DNA from: Eleginops maclovinus
Lineage: Eukaryota; Chordata; Actinopteri; Perciformes; Eleginopidae
Reading direction: 5' to 3'
NCBI RefSeq assembly: GCF_036324505.1
Contig: NC_086354.1
Location: 1,878,725 to 1,942,724, forward strand
Length of the DNA stretch: 64,000 nucleotides
Shown here in pieces: positions 61,801 through 64,000 of the stretch. Both the position numbers and the translations under genes were made by a program. How positions within the stretch are numbered: the first letter of the stretch is position 1; the number at the start of each line of letters is the position of its first letter. The notes under the pieces are model-generated. The model was not told the origin of the DNA. It saw only the letters and a list, made by a program, of their open reading frames with translations, and did not search any database.

Positions 61801-63928
61801 TGCCATTTCAACTTAATCAATTGTCTGGCCTTTTTCGAGACGGGTCTCCAGTTCTTTCCAGGATGACATGTGCTGTGTATGTTCTGGACTACTCTCATGA
61901 CTTTTAAGGTGTTCACCGCAATTTTTCCAGTCATTAAATCCACTGCTGATCAGGTTAAAGCTTGCAGCAGAAACAGTAAAGACTATTTTTTTCCTTTGAG
62001 TACACAGCTTCTCCTAACTTTTTCTCCATTCACTAACTTTCGGTAGAAATTGTGGTGATGGCAACTTTGTCCATCCTCTCGTTTGGGAAAGGTAAAATCT
62101 GGACTGGTTTGATTTGGTCCTCTACAGACTAATTCAGTCCTCACCGTGTCAGACATTGTTGGCCAGTCAGCAGGATCAATAGGTTCTCTCCTGACGGACT
62201 CCTGGATATCAGAACTTCTTGTGGGGGATAGGGTAGTCTGCAGGCTATGGAAGCAGGGCCGGTTGTGTCTACTGCTCCTTGACCTGGAGGCATATACATA
62301 CAATTGATGTTAATCTTTAAATAGAAACAGAGTTTCTCTCTTGTTCATATGTTGAGATTTATCACTGATCTTGTGAGTCATAATACAACAAGCAGTAAAT
62401 ACATCTAAATCATATTTGTTTTATATGTAAGATCAGTGGTGTTTAATGGAGTGAAAAATTACTAAAGCATTTGAAATTGGCATTAGGTGTAAATAAATTA
62501 GGTGTAAGTGAATCATTGTTTTGTAAGTGTAAAGTGTAAAGTAAAATACAGATTATTAAACAGACTTACCTGCTGCAGGCTCTGTGTCTCTGGTCTGTGT
62601 TTCGTTGGTTGCTGTACTAGGTGTGCTAGGTGTGATAGCCTACTAGATGTCTCTTCACCTACAGCTGTATTCAAGCACAGAGTATAACCAGATCAGTGGA
62701 GTTCAATAAAATGAATGTAATGATTGAGAATGAGGTTGAAATTCATAGTTTTACAATGACTGGAAGTGTGAGTTCATATTTTGAGTGTATTAACATACTC
62801 CTATAACAGATGACTATAGCTTCATTAATATTGTATGCATGTATAGCCCGAATGCTATTACTACCAAAAACTATAATAAATAAACAAACTTACCAGATTC
62901 AGAGAGAGGTGAACCTGGGGGATCAGCTGAGCTTTCTTCAGGTGAGGGTCTCTGCAAAAATCTCTGGAGTGCATCTTTAAAAAATCTGGAGTGCACATTT
63001 TAAAATATGAAATAATATGAGCATAACACACCACTCACCAACACAATCACATTCATTACATTGTGTATTCACATGTATCTACTCTTTACATGACCGTAGC
63101 AGATTCTACATAAGCCATTTTTCCATAAGATTTTCAAGCAAATTAACTCATTCGATGTAATGTTGAGCTATATTTGAAGCACTCAAATAGATTTCTATTC
63201 AACAGAAAGATTCTAGTAAATCTTGCAAGGTGAATGTCTGCGCGAGACCAAATTACGATTTTCGCACTCGCACTAACTTTGTGAACATTCTGAGCAGGCG
63301 GCTTCACCGCTCCAAACCCTTTCCATCTGGATAACTCTCCTTAATCCACCTCAGTCTGGCGAGCGAATTAATTTACCACGACAAAACCGACGTTACATCT
63401 TTTAATGGAAAAAGGGCTTGGAATAGAATTCGTCAGCAATTTTTTCATAAGCCTGACGCCACAGCTTTCCACCTCATACCACAATCACTACGTTTTCTCT
63501 CATCACTTTGAATTTTTACCTAGCTGGAAGGCTCGACAAATGTTAAATGATAAAGCAAAAGAAAACTAGCTAGGCTATTTCTTAAAGTAGGTTGGCTTAC
63601 AAGACTAACACTAGTTTTTTAGTTTCCTTTAAAAAAACGGTTTTGTTGCCTGTGAAAGACAGCTTGTGGATTAAGCTATGTAGGCTAAACGATACCCCAC
63701 AAGCTTTCTAGAAATAGCTAATGCTAGCGGAGTAACGTTATGCAGTGACAGCTAGCTTCTACCAACAATGAAACGTCAACCATGAACAGTGACAGAAAAC
63801 ACAATTTTGATTAAACTTTAGAACTAATGTCTGAGATGAAAATACATACCTCTATACTGGGCTTTCTTCTCCTCCTCGTCTTTTTTTCTTTTTCGCCCCT
63901 GTGCACCAGACAGTTTGGTCCTTTTCAT
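58888..63928 (-). pseudogene. hAT transposase, ZMYM1-like, multi-exon, LINE-interrupted
   Basis: The probable first exon (63928-63850) encodes MKRTKLSGAQGRKRKKKDEE and ends at donor GTATGT. Two more small exons encode DALQRFLQRPSPEESSADPP and ITPSTPSTATNETQTRD. The main coding starts near 62303 with DIQESVRREPIDPADWP and FYRKLVNGEKVRRS, then a damaged TTF finger region. The core runs through FSVILDCTPDVSHQEQLS (first aspartate, about 61480), the LINE insertion, then QSYDNGANMKGK (second aspartate, about 60125) and CRAHTLNLVVADA. The C-terminus (59919-58888) has LPVTVASAERSFSKLKLIKT. Frameshifts near 61980, 61800 and 59960 and a stop near 61810 mean it is inactive. Confidence 0.75.
60160..61286 (-). 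mobile_element. 5'-truncated LINE inserted in hAT transposase
   Basis: The target duplication ATCTTCAAGG flanks it (60150-60159 and 61287-61296). The 3' tail has CCTTGAAACCTTGAAA on the minus strand, and its 3' UTR (60181-60556) has the same AGATATGTATGGCAGAT-type tandem units as the LINE at 46908-51497. The coding part begins in the RT just before the FADD box ([18 protein letters not shown]) and runs to the C-terminus, IRLLNS at 60557. It is 1127 bp long, the usual result of incomplete target-primed reverse transcription. Confidence 0.92.
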
Positions 63929-64000
63929 TTTGCGAGTTGACCGTTACCGTGATCTAGTGTGACTGTGACTTGCAACGCAACTGCATCGTAATGACCCCCC

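Larger units (their letters stand above)
57374..64000 (-). mobile_element. Large ZMYM1-like hAT, minus strand, runs off the window
   Basis: The left terminus reads CAGGGCCGGTTCTAGCCC, and the target sequence next to it is CATCACAC; the other end lies beyond 64000. Contents from 3' to 5': a foldback (57493-57596), a LINE 3' tail (about 57600-57728), AT-rich sequence, a 31-bp minisatellite (58083-58881), transposase exons (58888-62303 with a LINE insertion), and small 5' exons at about 62571-62650, 62893-62983 and 63850-63928. The intervening 5' introns (62304-62570, 62651-62892, 62984-63849) hold nothing else recognised. Confidence 0.75.

Overview
The window looks like a teleost fish genome segment made almost entirely of transposable elements. 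The evidence is the mix of families: Tc1-like transposons with Sleeping Beauty-type DD34E transposases, many hAT elements (BED-finger, ZMYM1-like, KIAA1586-like and GTF2IRD2-like types), BEL/Pao LTR retrotransposons, a Ty3/Gypsy remnant, and CR1/L2/Rex1-type LINEs with a CTTGAAA-repeat tail. I found no complete ordinary host gene, no tRNA, rRNA or CRISPR array. Two 500-N assembly gaps occur (12225-12724 and 45532-46031).

Layout. 1-9897: a minus-strand hAT (8785-9897) is broken by a minus-strand Pao element (Pao-A copy 1, LTR 8224-8784), which is itself broken by a plus-strand hAT ending at 1901. About 3450-5071 is an error-ridden second rendering of 1110-2815, most likely an assembly artefact. 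9898-14259: AT-rich sequence, a complex satellite (10860-12224), a gap, and a Tc1 element with an open transposase. 14512-18945: two promoter-like, CpG-rich segments about 480 bp long in inverted orientation, enclosing a complete BED-type hAT (15397-17790, 8-bp target duplication) and one host-like coding exon. 19572-21486 (minus): a gene of unknown identity encoding an XPG/FEN-like nuclease core plus a tesmin/TSO1-like cysteine-rich domain, split by one frameshift. 21735-29245: a second 3' copy of the same hAT, an L1/Tx1 fragment, a complete intron-containing hAT (23009-26978) and a decayed hAT. 29275-29615: a compound foldback element.

29980-45025 is a 15-kb nest. An old Pao element (Pao-A copy 2, minus) holds a young, apparently intact Pao element on the plus strand (Pao-B, 33634-40579: identical-looking 522-bp LTRs, 5-bp target duplication, one 1928-codon gag-pol frame) and a KIAA1586-like hAT (41054-44525, 8-bp duplication). 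45026-52134: 5' end of a ZMYM1-like hAT, a gap, and a GTF2IRD2-like hAT interrupted by a LINE, whose 3' UTR holds an intact Tc1 (49529-51133). 53093-57373: a Gypsy gag/protease remnant split by a complete ZMYM1-like hAT with an open 778-codon transposase (54232-57188). 57374-64000: a large minus-strand ZMYM1-like hAT with introns, a 31-bp minisatellite just past its stop codon, and a 5'-truncated LINE inserted in its coding region.

The genes do not form a pathway. Each autonomous element encodes its own mobilisation protein. By visible integrity, the copies most likely to be or recently have been active are Pao-B, the two Tc1 copies, the hAT at 15397-17790 and the hAT at 54232-57188. The least explained item is the XPG-like plus CXC gene at 19572-21486.
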